From positions 1-64,000 of the forward strand of contig CBDBOO010000007.1 in assembly GCA_965208385.1 (NCBI GenBank): a stretch of DNA of 64,000 nucleotides, given 5' to 3'. A model generated the notes under the pieces. That model made no database searches. It saw only the letters and a list, made by a program, of their open reading frames with translations, and had not been told where the DNA came from. The DNA is from Endozoicomonas sp965208385 (lineage in GTDB: Bacteria > Pseudomonadota > Gammaproteobacteria > Pseudomonadales > Endozoicomonadaceae). This document shows, piece after piece, positions 55,311 through 63,064 of the stretch (its first letter is position 1; each line of letters opens with the position of its first letter). A program made the position numbers and the translations under genes.

Positions 55311-55961
55311 ATGAAACAGAAATTCAAGCGTGTGATTTTCTGGGATTTACCCACCCGGCTCTTTCACTGGCTTCTTGTTCTGATCTTCGCCGGGCTCTGG
55401 TATACAGGGAAACAGGGACTTCTGGACTGGCATTTCATTCTGGGTTATTCCATGTTCGGCCTGTTATTATTCCGTCTTTTCTGGGGTTTGATGGGCAGCC
55501 ATACGGCCCGTTTCAGACAACTGAAACTGCACCCAAAATCAGCGATAGATTATCTTCACGGTCTGGGTGACCAGGAAATACTCGGGCACAACCCCATGGG
55601 AAGCTGGAGTGTTATTACCATGCTTTTTTTGCTGAGTATTCAGGTGATTGCCGGACTCTGTGCCAATGATGCAATTATGGATGAGGGACCTCTGGCCAAA
55701 TATGTATCCAGCAGTCTGAGTGATCAGCTTACAGAAATTCATAAGCTTAACTTTAACATTCTACTTGGCATCATCAGTCTTCATGTTCTGGTGGTCTTAT
55801 ATTATCAGACCATTAAACGACAACCTCTGATCAATGCCATGTTAAGCGGGCAGAAAAGCATCCCTGAACACATTCCCACCCCGCCTGTTGAATCCACATT
55901 AAGAGCATTCCTGGCTATTTTTCTTGCAGCCCTTCTGGCATTTGCCATTAGTACTCTCTGA
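55311..55961 (+). CDS. Cytochrome b561-like membrane protein
   Basis: A 216-aa integral membrane protein of the b-type cytochrome family (b561 / Ni-Fe hydrogenase b-subunit type). Candidate haem-ligating His residues occur in membrane segments: RLFHWLLVLIF, DWHFILGY and IISLHVLVVLYY. Proteins of this type often pass electrons between quinol and small c-type cytochromes; a cytochrome c' gene lies convergently 265 bp downstream. The start ATG 55311 gives the usual VIFWDLPTRLFHW beginning. Confidence 0.88.
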   Translation: MKQKFKRVIFWDLPTRLFHWLLVLIFAGLWYTGKQGLLDWHFILGYSMFGLLLFRLFWGLMGSHTARFRQLKLHPKSAIDYLHGLGDQEILGHNPMGSWSVITMLFLLSIQVIAGLCANDAIMDEGPLAKYVSSSLSDQLTEIHKLNFNILLGIISLHVLVVLYYQTIKRQPLINAMLSGQKSIPEHIPTPPVESTLRAFLAIFLAALLAFAISTL

Positions 55962-55978
55962 AGAAAATCCATAACAGG

Positions 55979-56123
55979 ATATACCCTTGAAGGTGAGACA
56001 GTGCTGGCTGCTCTCTCACTGGTGCACCAGCCCAGTTATACGTTATACCATTCCAGAATTCTGATTATGCTATCGCGCTGCCTTTTCAGACTCGTAACGG
56101 CTATTCGAAACCAACAATCGTAT
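55979..56123. repeat. Two adjoining dispersed repeat remnants
   Basis: The first part (55979-56036, starting ATACCC and containing TCACTGGTGCACCAGCCC) is related to the TATACCC element at 18344. The second (56045-56123, ATACCATTCCAGAATTCT ... AATCGTAT) is a degraded member of the ACCATT-type palindromic family also found at 57713 and 62986. Confidence 0.6.
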
Positions 56124-56225
56124 TACTTACTGCATGCAGGCGCCCGGCATTTGCTCACTTTCAGTTAAATCATTACGGGTGTAAGCGCCTGATGAGAACG
56201 CATGAGGCTATGCGAGAATTGTAAT

Positions 56226-56687
56226 TTATTCCCGATACGACTTATGGCAGGATTTGCAATCTGCTGCAACAGCTTTCACTGCCTTTTGTATGACAGCAAC
56301 ATCACCTTCCGGTATCAGTGTTACAAGTCGCGCTGTACTTTCTTTGAACCGAAAAAGAAGCTGTTTAAAATCAGAGCCCTCACTCCACAAGGATTCTCTG
56401 GCCTTAGATTGACTGGTGATGATCTTTTTTTCATAGGCATCTTCAATCCAGGTAGCCAGTGCAGCCAAACGCTCAGCGTACTGTGAAAACGCCTCCTGCC
56501 TGAAAGTCGATTTATCTTTTATGACAGGAGCCAGCTGGCCAAAGTTGTCTCCTACCAGATCCATCAGGTGCTGGCGATGCGACACCCCATCCTCAGGCTT
56601 CTCAAACTCAATGGCCGACACTGCCGTAGCCGTAACAGCCATAGCCGTAACAGCCATCATCAGTACACTTGCTTTAATCAGCTTCAT
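56226..56687 (-). CDS. Cytochrome c' (class II c-type cytochrome)
   Basis: A protein of about 153 aa with a signal peptide (MKLIKASVLMMAVTAMAVTATAVSA) and a C-terminal haem-binding motif CKSCHKSYRE, the class II arrangement (CXXCH near the C-terminus of a four-helix bundle). The periplasmic mature part is helical. The start at 56687 (MKLIKA) is preferred over 56696. The signal peptide carries a duplicated 15-bp unit (AVTAM/AVTAT). Members bind NO or shuttle electrons; the convergent b561-like gene may be its partner. Confidence 0.92.
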   Translation of the reverse strand: MKLIKASVLMMAVTAMAVTATAVSAIEFEKPEDGVSHRQHLMDLVGDNFGQLAPVIKDKSTFRQEAFSQYAERLAALATWIEDAYEKKIITSQSKARESLWSEGSDFKQLLFRFKESTARLVTLIPEGDVAVIQKAVKAVAADCKSCHKSYRE

Positions 56688-56713
56688 GAAAAACATCCTT
56701 CGCTATTGGCATC

Positions 56714-56778
56714 TATACCCGTCGCCTTTGAAGATATGAGCAGCCAGAAACCTCACATCTTCAAAGGGAATGGGTATA
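56714..56778. repeat. Palindromic repeat (TATACCC family), 65 bp
   Basis: TATACCC...CCTTTGAAGAT and CATCTTCAAAGG...GGGTATA form a long hairpin between the cytochrome c' gene and the next, divergent gene. It is a compact member of the family seen at 18344-18518. Confidence 0.8.
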
Positions 56779-56873
56779 AAGCAAAGCACAGGATAGGCAA
56801 ACTACCAGATTTAAATTCATTCATTCTTAAGAGCGGGAAAATGCAACCGATAAAAACAGTATAAGAATAGCAA

Positions 56874-57662
56874 GTGAACCGCCTTATGATACTCAACAGA
56901 TGCTTTCTGACAGCCCTGTTACTTCTTGTCTGCATTCCCGTTTATCCGGCCACCACGAACAGCCTCAATCCGGAACAAATTCTGCAAAAAGAACTACTGA
57001 TCAACAAACTGATAACCGATATTCATTTGCTGCGAATGGATTTTCTTGATTTGGATGTAAGAGAAAGAATTCTGGAATCGATGACGCTGATCGATAATCG
57101 GATCAAGGCATTGCCAGATACATCCGATGATTCAGAAGCCCGGGACCTGCTGGAAGCAACCCGCATACTTTGGCCTGTCATAAATCGTCATTCAGAATGG
57201 CTGGTAAAACTTCCTGATAATTCACATCCTCCAGAAGTTACTCCCCTGCTCCGGGCCCTGGGCAAACTGGATAGGCAATTATTGATTCTGCGACAGAAGA
57301 TGCTCGCCAGACAACCTGATCTATCCCGAAAGCTACGATTTCTGGAACAGGCATTGTTAATGCAGAGAATGACCAGTGAATATCTGGCGCTGTCCCTTAC
57401 CGGAAAAAATGCTTTCACAGATCGCTCTGGGCGTAAACAGCTTCGCCTTCTGGCATCAAGATTTGAGCAACGTTTCAAGACAATTCGTGCCGAAATTGCT
57501 GGTTATCCACATGCCAGCGAGCCCATTCGCCAGTCGTATGCCGCCTGGAGCTATATTGCCAACACAATTATCGAATTTCCTGAGAACAGGGTGCCCACAC
57601 TAATTGCTCGTTACAGTTCTCAAATTGTTAATCGACTCGCCTCTGTTCACAATATGTTCTAA
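56874..57662 (+). CDS. Periplasmic helical protein of unknown function
   Basis: A 262-aa protein, GTG start at 56874 (an in-frame ATG follows four codons later). The signal peptide is CFLTALLLLVCIPVYPA. The mature part is helical, with LLINKLITDIHLLRMDFLDLDVRERILES and a second helical block (RKLRFLEQALLMQRMTSEYLAL). The pattern resembles the periplasmic sensor helices of PilJ/nitrate-sensor-type domains, but without the rest of a receptor. Function unknown. It is divergent from the cytochrome c' gene. Confidence 0.7.
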   Translation: MNRLMILNRCFLTALLLLVCIPVYPATTNSLNPEQILQKELLINKLITDIHLLRMDFLDLDVRERILESMTLIDNRIKALPDTSDDSEARDLLEATRILWPVINRHSEWLVKLPDNSHPPEVTPLLRALGKLDRQLLILRQKMLARQPDLSRKLRFLEQALLMQRMTSEYLALSLTGKNAFTDRSGRKQLRLLASRFEQRFKTIRAEIAGYPHASEPIRQSYAAWSYIANTIIEFPENRVPTLIARYSSQIVNRLASVHNMF

Positions 57663-57712
57663 ATATGTTTTAAATAGTATGAATCAATATCACTGACTGT
57701 ATGCTCCACTGT

Positions 57713-57770
57713 ATACCATTGCCGGTTTCTAACAGGCGTTAACAGCATAATAAGAATTCGGAAATGGTAT
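57713..57770. repeat. ACCATT-type palindromic repeat at the 3' end of the methyltransferase gene
   Basis: ATACCATTGCCGGTTTCT...GAATTCGGAAATGGTAT has inverted ends (ATACCATT / AATGGTAT). Its right end abuts the TTA (TAA) stop codon of the minus-strand gene at 57770. The same relation is seen at 62986-63064. Confidence 0.75.
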
Positions 57771-58480
57771 TACTCTTCGACCCTGTGAATAAAAACGGTT
57801 GCAGCTCCCCAGGGAAACTCTGCCTGCAGTGTATTTTCTACTATCAGATTATTCACAACCAAGCCATCCGCCTGGCCATTAAACTGACAATAATCCAGCA
57901 ATGAATAGCTGACAGTAATGATTTTTACACCAGCAGATAAGCGCTGAAAACGCTGAGTCAGGGCCAGCAGGGTTTCATCATCCAGATTTGATCCATAAAG
58001 ATAAATAATACTGGCCTGATCATATTCCGCTTTCAGATAATCATTGCATTGAACATTGATGCCCTTCAGCCTCACACGTCGGGCGGTCCTCATCAATCTC
58101 CAGCAAAAAGTCGGTATACGTTCAATGGCCGTCACAGTGCAACCCAGGTAACAATGCAGCCACAGACTGGTAAAACCACTGCCCGCCCCCAGCTCAACAA
58201 CATGGTCATGGGGAGAAGCCGAAACCGCAGTCATAATTTTATCAAGGGTGGTGAGCGGGGTATCGCCATAAGCATACAGATCATCCGATTGAATGCTTTT
58301 CAAATACCGCCGGCTCACCCGGAAGGGATCATCCAGTAGGTAGCTCATCTTAAGCCACAAATAGGAAAGCACAAATCGCCAACTGCTGAAATACCGCCTG
58401 GCCACCCGGAATGATTCCAGCCATTCCTTCCTGGATACTGTTAAGCCAAGCGCGAGTAATCTATACCAACGAGTGATCAT
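57770..58480 (-). CDS. SAM-dependent methyltransferase
   Basis: A 236-aa class I methyltransferase. Motif I is HVVELGAGSGFTSLWLH, followed by the acidic motif II residue in VTAIERIP. Later motifs include NVQCNDYLKAEYDQASIIYLYGS. It lacks signal sequences but has an N-terminal hydrophobic, Arg-rich part (RYFSSWRFVLSYLWLKMSYLL) that may associate with membrane. Substrate unknown. The downstream palindromic repeat begins at its stop codon. Confidence 0.82.
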   Translation of the reverse strand: MITRWYRLLALGLTVSRKEWLESFRVARRYFSSWRFVLSYLWLKMSYLLDDPFRVSRRYLKSIQSDDLYAYGDTPLTTLDKIMTAVSASPHDHVVELGAGSGFTSLWLHCYLGCTVTAIERIPTFCWRLMRTARRVRLKGINVQCNDYLKAEYDQASIIYLYGSNLDDETLLALTQRFQRLSAGVKIITVSYSLLDYCQFNGQADGLVVNNLIVENTLQAEFPWGAATVFIHRVEE

Positions 58481-58700
58481 TTATCGGTTATTCTCTTAGA
58501 GCCATTCCATTGTCAAAAACCAACCCATTCAATCTTACCCTTTTCACTCTACGTCTTTCAGTTTTTTTCAGAATGTACTATGTTGCAGCAATGTATCGGT
58601 TATGGAAATGCAGCGCTCTCACTCTCTTATGTCGAACTGTGATGTCGAACTGTGTCAAAAATCTGCATTTCTCCGCTCATCTCAGTCTGGAGCTGTAACA

Positions 58701-58886
58701 ATGAATAATAATAAATCACGGCTCTACCCAGAAGATCAGGCACGGGTAGAAAAATTTCTAAAGGAAGGCGTCAACGAAGAGGAAAGAGCTTCGTTCAAGC
58801 CTGTCCGTCTTATGATCTGGCTGACGGTTGTTATTGTCATCCTGGGTCTGTTAAGCCGGTTGATTGGCTACTTCGTTTTACCCTGA
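58701..58886 (+). CDS. DUF3094 small membrane protein
   Basis: A 61-aa protein, start ATG 58701 (the frame is open further up, but only this start gives the family N-terminus). LYPEDQARVEKFLKEGVNEEERASFKPVRL followed by a single transmembrane helix (MIWLTVVIVILGLLSRLIGYFVL) matches DUF3094 proteins of Pseudomonas-like bacteria. Function unknown. It is followed by ndh on the same strand. Confidence 0.82.
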   Translation: MNNNKSRLYPEDQARVEKFLKEGVNEEERASFKPVRLMIWLTVVIVILGLLSRLIGYFVLP

Positions 58887-59080
58887 AGCTTCTTACCAAA
58901 CAGCCATGAGCGGGTGAACAGCCATGAGCAGGAAATGTCATTCACCCCGAACCATGAGAATGGCTTCAGAGCCAGAAACATCGGCATTTTCATAGTAAAA
59001 GGTATTTATCTGCCGATACGCTGGAAACAATCCCTTTACTGATCGGGATACAGAATTCCAAAGCAACCGAGTAGAACAAC

Positions 59081-60442
59081 GTGAAACAAAAAAAACATAA
59101 CATTGTTGTTGTGGGGGGAGGTGCCGGGGGACTTGAACTGGCCACCAAACTCGGAAACAGGCTGGGCAAAAAACAAAGAGCAACGATAACGCTTGTTGAT
59201 GCCCAGCAAACGCATTTCTGGAAACCACTGCTTCACGAAGTGGCTGCTGGTGCCCTGAATGCATTTGAAGACGAACTGAGTTATATGGCCCAGGCCAAGT
59301 GGAATCACTTTCGCTTTATTCCCGGTCGAATGCAGAGCCTGCAACGAGACCAGAAAATAATTGAGCTATCCGCTATTACTGACGACAATGGCAAGGAAGT
59401 CGTGCCCATACGAACCCTTTCCTACGACACCCTTGTCATAGCAGTTGGCAGTACAGCCAATGATTTCAATACGCCCGGGGCAAAAGAACACTGCTTGTTC
59501 CTCGATGATAGAATCCAGGCCGAGCATATTCATACCACACTGATTAATCATTATTTGCATGCCCAGGCCAGTGGCGATGAATCCACACATCTTGATATTG
59601 CCATTATCGGAGCTGGAGCAACGGGTGTTGAGCTGGCTGCAGAGCTGAGAAACGCCGCCATTGAGCTTGAAAAATATGGGCTGGATGCCATTAAGCCCGA
59701 TAATCTGAAAATCACCATTATTGAGGGTGGAGACAGAATTCTTCCTGCTTTACCGGAAAGAATCAGCAAGAGTGTTCATAAGCAACTGGGCAAACTGGAC
59801 ATCAATGTTATGACCGGCCAGCTGGTCAGTAAAATCAGGGAAGATGGACTATCCACTCAATCGGGCCGTTTCATTACAGCAGATCTTAAAATATGGGCAG
59901 CCGGTATTAAAGCACCTGAATTTCTTAAAGAGCTGGATGGTCTGGAAACCAACCGGATTAACCAACTGATCCTTCGCCCTACGCTTCAGACAACACTGGA
60001 TGATAACATCTACGCTCTCGGAGACTGCGCCAGCTGCACACTGACAGACAAGGCAGGTAAGACCCTTGTTATTCCTCCCAGGGCTCAGGCAGCACACCAG
60101 CAGTCTTCTCTACTGGCAAAAAGCCTGCTCCGTTCAATCGGTTCAACGAATGCATCCGGGAGAAAGGCCTCCGGAAGAAAGGCATCCGAGAGTCTTCCCC
60201 CACTTAAATTCACCTATCAGGATTATGGATCGTTGATTTCCTTAAGTCGTTTCAGCGCCATTGGCAATCTTATGGGTGCATTAACCGGAGAGATGATGGT
60301 TGAGGGAACGCTGGCCAAATGGTTTTATATCAGTCTGTACCGCATGCATCAGATAGCCCTGTACGGTAAAATGAAAACGGGCAGGCTAATGCTGAAAGAT
60401 CTCATTAGCAAAACCACACGTCCCCAGTTAAAACTTCACTGA
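59081..60442 (+). CDS. ndh: Type II NADH dehydrogenase (NDH-2)
   Basis: A 453-aa membrane-associated flavoprotein that oxidises NADH and reduces quinone without pumping protons. The N-terminal FAD-binding motif is VVVGGGAGGLELA, the NADH-binding motif is AIIGAGATGVELAAELRNA, and the second FAD-binding block is NIYALGDCASC. HEVAAGAL and the C-terminal amphipathic part (LAKWFYISLYRMHQIALYG) fit NDH-2. The start is GTG 59081. A 15-bp in-frame repeat (ASGRK x2, 60152-60181) lengthens a loop before the C-terminal region. Confidence 0.93.
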   Translation: MKQKKHNIVVVGGGAGGLELATKLGNRLGKKQRATITLVDAQQTHFWKPLLHEVAAGALNAFEDELSYMAQAKWNHFRFIPGRMQSLQRDQKIIELSAITDDNGKEVVPIRTLSYDTLVIAVGSTANDFNTPGAKEHCLFLDDRIQAEHIHTTLINHYLHAQASGDESTHLDIAIIGAGATGVELAAELRNAAIELEKYGLDAIKPDNLKITIIEGGDRILPALPERISKSVHKQLGKLDINVMTGQLVSKIREDGLSTQSGRFITADLKIWAAGIKAPEFLKELDGLETNRINQLILRPTLQTTLDDNIYALGDCASCTLTDKAGKTLVIPPRAQAAHQQSSLLAKSLLRSIGSTNASGRKASGRKASESLPPLKFTYQDYGSLISLSRFSAIGNLMGALTGEMMVEGTLAKWFYISLYRMHQIALYGKMKTGRLMLKDLISKTTRPQLKLH

Positions 60443-60560
60443 CCCGATACTGGCTCACAACAAAGGAGGTTGGGAGCCATTAAATCTGCATTACTTCAAT
60501 TCCGACTATAGTTAACTGTCCTGCTAAACAGAATGACATCCATCATCAGGACAATCCTTT

Positions 60561-61759
60561 ATGTACAGACCGACAGTTAATCTGATCCTGTCTTCTATTT
60601 ATCTGCTATCAGGTTCAGCCATTGCCGCCCCTTCGGCAGTTCAAACCCTGGAAAAAACATCTTCCGTAAGAACCGAGATTCAGATGTTTGCACCCAAACC
60701 AGAGAGCAGAGTCAAGTTACTCTCTGGTATAGAAGCCCGGTTCCTTTAAAAGATATGTACAACACGCTGTATTACAGCAGCTTCAAAATTGGCTCGGCAC
60801 AACAGACATTCACCGCTGTTCAGGATACCGGTTCCAGTAATATCTGGGTGCCCGGCGTTCAATGCCGCTCTACGGCCTGTGAAGGAAAGAACCTGTTTAA
60901 TCCTGCGTCCAGCTCTTCGTACCGAAGTAATAATGAAAGTATCTCAATAGAGTATGGTAGTGGCGATATGAAGGGGGTTGTCGGTTATGACACGATTAAC
61001 CTGGGGGGTTACAACGTTATCGGGCAGGGGTTTGGTGTTGCATCGTCTCTGTCCATGGATTTTGATAAAACGCCCTTTGATGGACTCTTCGGACTTGCCT
61101 ATAAGTCTCTCTCGGAAGACAGCGTACCTACATGGTTTGACAATGCTGTTTATCAAAAGCTCTTCGACAGAGCCATACTCTCTTTTTACCTTTCCAATAC
61201 ACCGTCCAGTGGAGACAGTCGTTTAATTATCGGTGAACCGGATCCACAGTATTATCAGGGAAGTATTACCTGGCACCAACTGGTTCCCCTTGACCCCAAA
61301 GAGCCTGCAGGGCTTTATTACAACATTGCATTTAACGGGATATCCGTTGGTGATCAAAGCATATCTCTGGACTGTCAGTACTCAGACAATGGATGCAGGA
61401 CAATTATTGATTCCGGCACCTCATTTATTCTCGGCCCTGAGAATGCAATAAACCAGATTCTATCCTTGATCAACATTCAATCTGACTGCGCTAATTTATC
61501 AGAGCAACCGGTGCTTAACTTCAGCATTGATGGACAGATTTATAAGGTTCAGCCCGAATTTTATGTGGTAAAAGTACCGGATGATTCAGGTAATTTACAA
61601 TGTACCGTCGCTATTGATTCCACTGGAGATTCCAGCTGGATATTTGGTGATGCTTTTATGCGGACATCTTACAGTATATTTGATAAAACAGGAGACAGGG
61701 TAGGATTTGCAGAGCTTGCTGATGCGTACAAACAGCCGAAATCTATAAGGGAGTATTAA
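60561..61759 (+). pseudogene. Pepsin-like (A1 family) aspartic protease with a frameshift after the prosegment
   Basis: Frame 1 (60561-60749) encodes a signal peptide (LILSSIYLLSGSAIAA) and a short prosegment. A 1-nt shift near 60730 moves to the frame coding SPVPLKDMYNTLYYSSFKIG and the complete mature enzyme to 61759. Both catalytic motifs are present: DTGSSNIW (Asp24 counting from ATG 60755) and DSGTS (Asp219). The flap YGSGDMKG and the ending WIFGDAFMRTSYSIFDKTGDRVGFA are pepsin/cathepsin D-like. All three pepsin disulfide positions appear conserved (CRSTAC, CQYSDNGC, C...C near the end). Possibly a horizontally acquired animal-type protease, now broken, or a sequencing error. Confidence 0.88.
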
Positions 61760-61789
61760 GCAATCTTGTAAGAAGATAGTGTAAGAAAA

Positions 61790-61865
61790 TGGTGGGTCGT
61801 GAAGGATTCGAACCTTCGACCAATTGGTTAAAAGCCAACTGCTCTACCAACTGAGCTAACGACCC
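61790..61865 (-). tRNA. tRNA-Lys (TTT), copy 1
   Basis: A 76-nt cloverleaf on the minus strand with encoded CCA, anticodon TTT in CTTTTAA, T-loop TTCGAAT and acceptor GGGTCGT/ACGACCC. It is identical to copies 3 and 4 apart from flanks. Confidence 0.97.
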
Positions 61866-61910
61866 ACAAATTATCAAAAACGCATTCTGATAACTTTAAA
61901 ACAGAATAAA

Positions 61911-61986
61911 TGGCTCCCTGAGCTGGACTCGAACCAGCGACCCAATGATTAACAGTCATTTGCTCTACCAACTGAGCTATCAGGGA
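61911..61986 (-). tRNA. tRNA-Asn (GTT), copy 1
   Basis: A 76-nt cloverleaf with encoded CCA and anticodon GTT in CTGTTAA. Acceptor stem TCCCTGA/TCAGGGA. Identical to the other two Asn copies. Confidence 0.97.
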
Positions 61987-62027
61987 ACTACAGCAAATTC
62001 AACGTTTTGCCAGACGTTACTTAAAAA

Positions 62028-62103
62028 TGGTGGGTCGTGAGGGATTCGAACCTTCGACCAATTGGTTAAAAGCCAACTGCTCTACCAACTGAGCTAACGA
62101 CCC
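62028..62103 (-). tRNA. tRNA-Lys (TTT), copy 2, with T-stem mismatch
   Basis: The same as the other tRNA-Lys copies except for one base: the T-stem reads GAAGG against CCCTC instead of CCTTC, giving an A-C mismatch in the middle pair. It may be a decaying copy. Confidence 0.95.
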
Positions 62104-62148
62104 ACAAATTACCAGAAACGCATTCTGATAACTTTAAAACAGAATAAA

Positions 62149-62224
62149 TGGCTCCCTGAGCTGGACTCGAACCAGCGACCCAATGATTAACAGTCATTTG
62201 CTCTACCAACTGAGCTATCAGGGA
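62149..62224 (-). tRNA. tRNA-Asn (GTT), copy 2
   Basis: Identical to the other tRNA-Asn copies, with encoded CCA. It forms a Lys-Asn unit with copy 2 of tRNA-Lys; the 61790-61986 and 62028-62224 units, including spacers, are a tandem duplication. Confidence 0.97.
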
Positions 62225-62256
62225 ACTACAGCAAATTCAACGTTTTGCCAGACGTT

Positions 62257-62368
62257 ACTTTAACCAGATGTCACTTTAACCAGATGTCACTTTAACCAGA
62301 CGTCACTTTAACCAGACGTCACTTTAACCAGACGTCACTTTAACCAGACGTCACTTTAACCAGACGTC
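62257..62368. repeat. 16-bp tandem repeat between tRNA genes, seven units
   Basis: ACTTTAACCAGACGTC (first two units with ATGTC) is repeated seven times between tRNA-Asn copy 2 and tRNA-Lys copy 3. It seems to have grown from a single spacer sequence (CAGACGTTACTT) found before the other Lys copies. Confidence 0.96.
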
Positions 62369-62377
62369 ACTTTAAAA

Positions 62378-62453
62378 TGGTGGGTCGTGAAGGATTCGAA
62401 CCTTCGACCAATTGGTTAAAAGCCAACTGCTCTACCAACTGAGCTAACGACCC
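62378..62453 (-). tRNA. tRNA-Lys (TTT), copy 3
   Basis: A 76-nt tRNA-Lys with encoded CCA, lying between a terminator (upstream on the minus strand) and the 16-bp array (downstream). Confidence 0.97.
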
Positions 62454-62493
62454 TTTAACTGCCTTATCCAATGACCTGGTATCGCCATAAGGA

Positions 62494-62521
62494 TAAAAAA
62501 ACCGCCGTAATGCAGGCGGTT
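62494..62521 (-). terminator. Rho-independent terminator inside the tRNA cluster
   Basis: On the minus strand, ACCGCC and GGCGGT form a GC-rich hairpin followed by seven T residues. It ends the transcript carrying tRNA-Asn copy 3 and tRNA-Lys copy 4, so the downstream five tRNAs would need read-through or a separate promoter. Confidence 0.88.
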
Positions 62522-62528
62522 AAAATAG

Positions 62529-62604
62529 TGGTGGGTCGTGAAGGATTCGAACCTTCGACCAATTGGTTAAAAGCCAACTGCTCTACCAACTGAGCTAACG
62601 ACCC
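62529..62604 (-). tRNA. tRNA-Lys (TTT), copy 4
   Basis: A 76-nt tRNA-Lys with encoded CCA, the second gene of the promoter-proximal Asn-Lys unit. The terminator follows 8 bp later. Confidence 0.97.
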
Positions 62605-62648
62605 ACAAATTAACAGGCACGCAACCTGATAACTTTAAACAGAATAAA

Positions 62649-62724
62649 TGGCTCCCTGAGCTGGACTCGAACCAGCGACCCAATGATTAACAGTCATTTG
62701 CTCTACCAACTGAGCTATCAGGGA
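62649..62724 (-). tRNA. tRNA-Asn (GTT), copy 3
   Basis: A 76-nt tRNA-Asn with encoded CCA, the first gene of the cluster in transcription order, about 50 bp downstream of a sigma-70-type promoter. Confidence 0.97.
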
Positions 62725-62770
62725 ATTGCCTGTTGATTTTCGACTTGCTGCCAACAACCAACGGCTGCGA

Positions 62771-62798
62771 ATGATAAGGTTATTTCAGTCTGAGTCAA
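62771..62798 (-). promoter_or_regulatory. Sigma-70-type promoter of the tRNA cluster
   Basis: On the minus strand, TTGACT-N16-TATCAT, followed by a GC-rich discriminator (GCAGCCG), as in stringently controlled stable-RNA promoters. It is placed suitably for tRNA-Asn copy 3. Confidence 0.75.
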
Positions 62799-62985
62799 GT
62801 TTTCCAACAGAAAAATCTTCAACTCATTCTGGTCAGGATAAAAAAACGGCAAACAACCAGCACCAAAAACCATAAACCAGGTTGATGAACAACTGCTTTC
62901 GCCAAAATATCACACAACAACCATTCACCGGCTCACAGACAACAAAAAGACTGCATTGGCAGCCTTTTTATTACTTTAGTCGCTA

Positions 62986-63064
62986 GACCATTTCCGAATT
63001 CTAATCATGCTATTGCGCTGCCTTTACAGGCTCATAACGCCTGGTAGAAATCGGCAATGGTATT
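62986..63064. repeat. ACCATT-type palindromic repeat at the 3' end of the peroxiredoxin gene
   Basis: ACCATTTCCGAATTCT ... CGGCAATGGTAT has inverted ends, and its end overlaps the stop codon of the peroxiredoxin gene (63063-63065). Related elements are at 57713-57770 (same position relative to a gene) and 56045-56123. The 62725-62985 stretch between the tRNA cluster and this repeat has no other gene. Confidence 0.75.
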
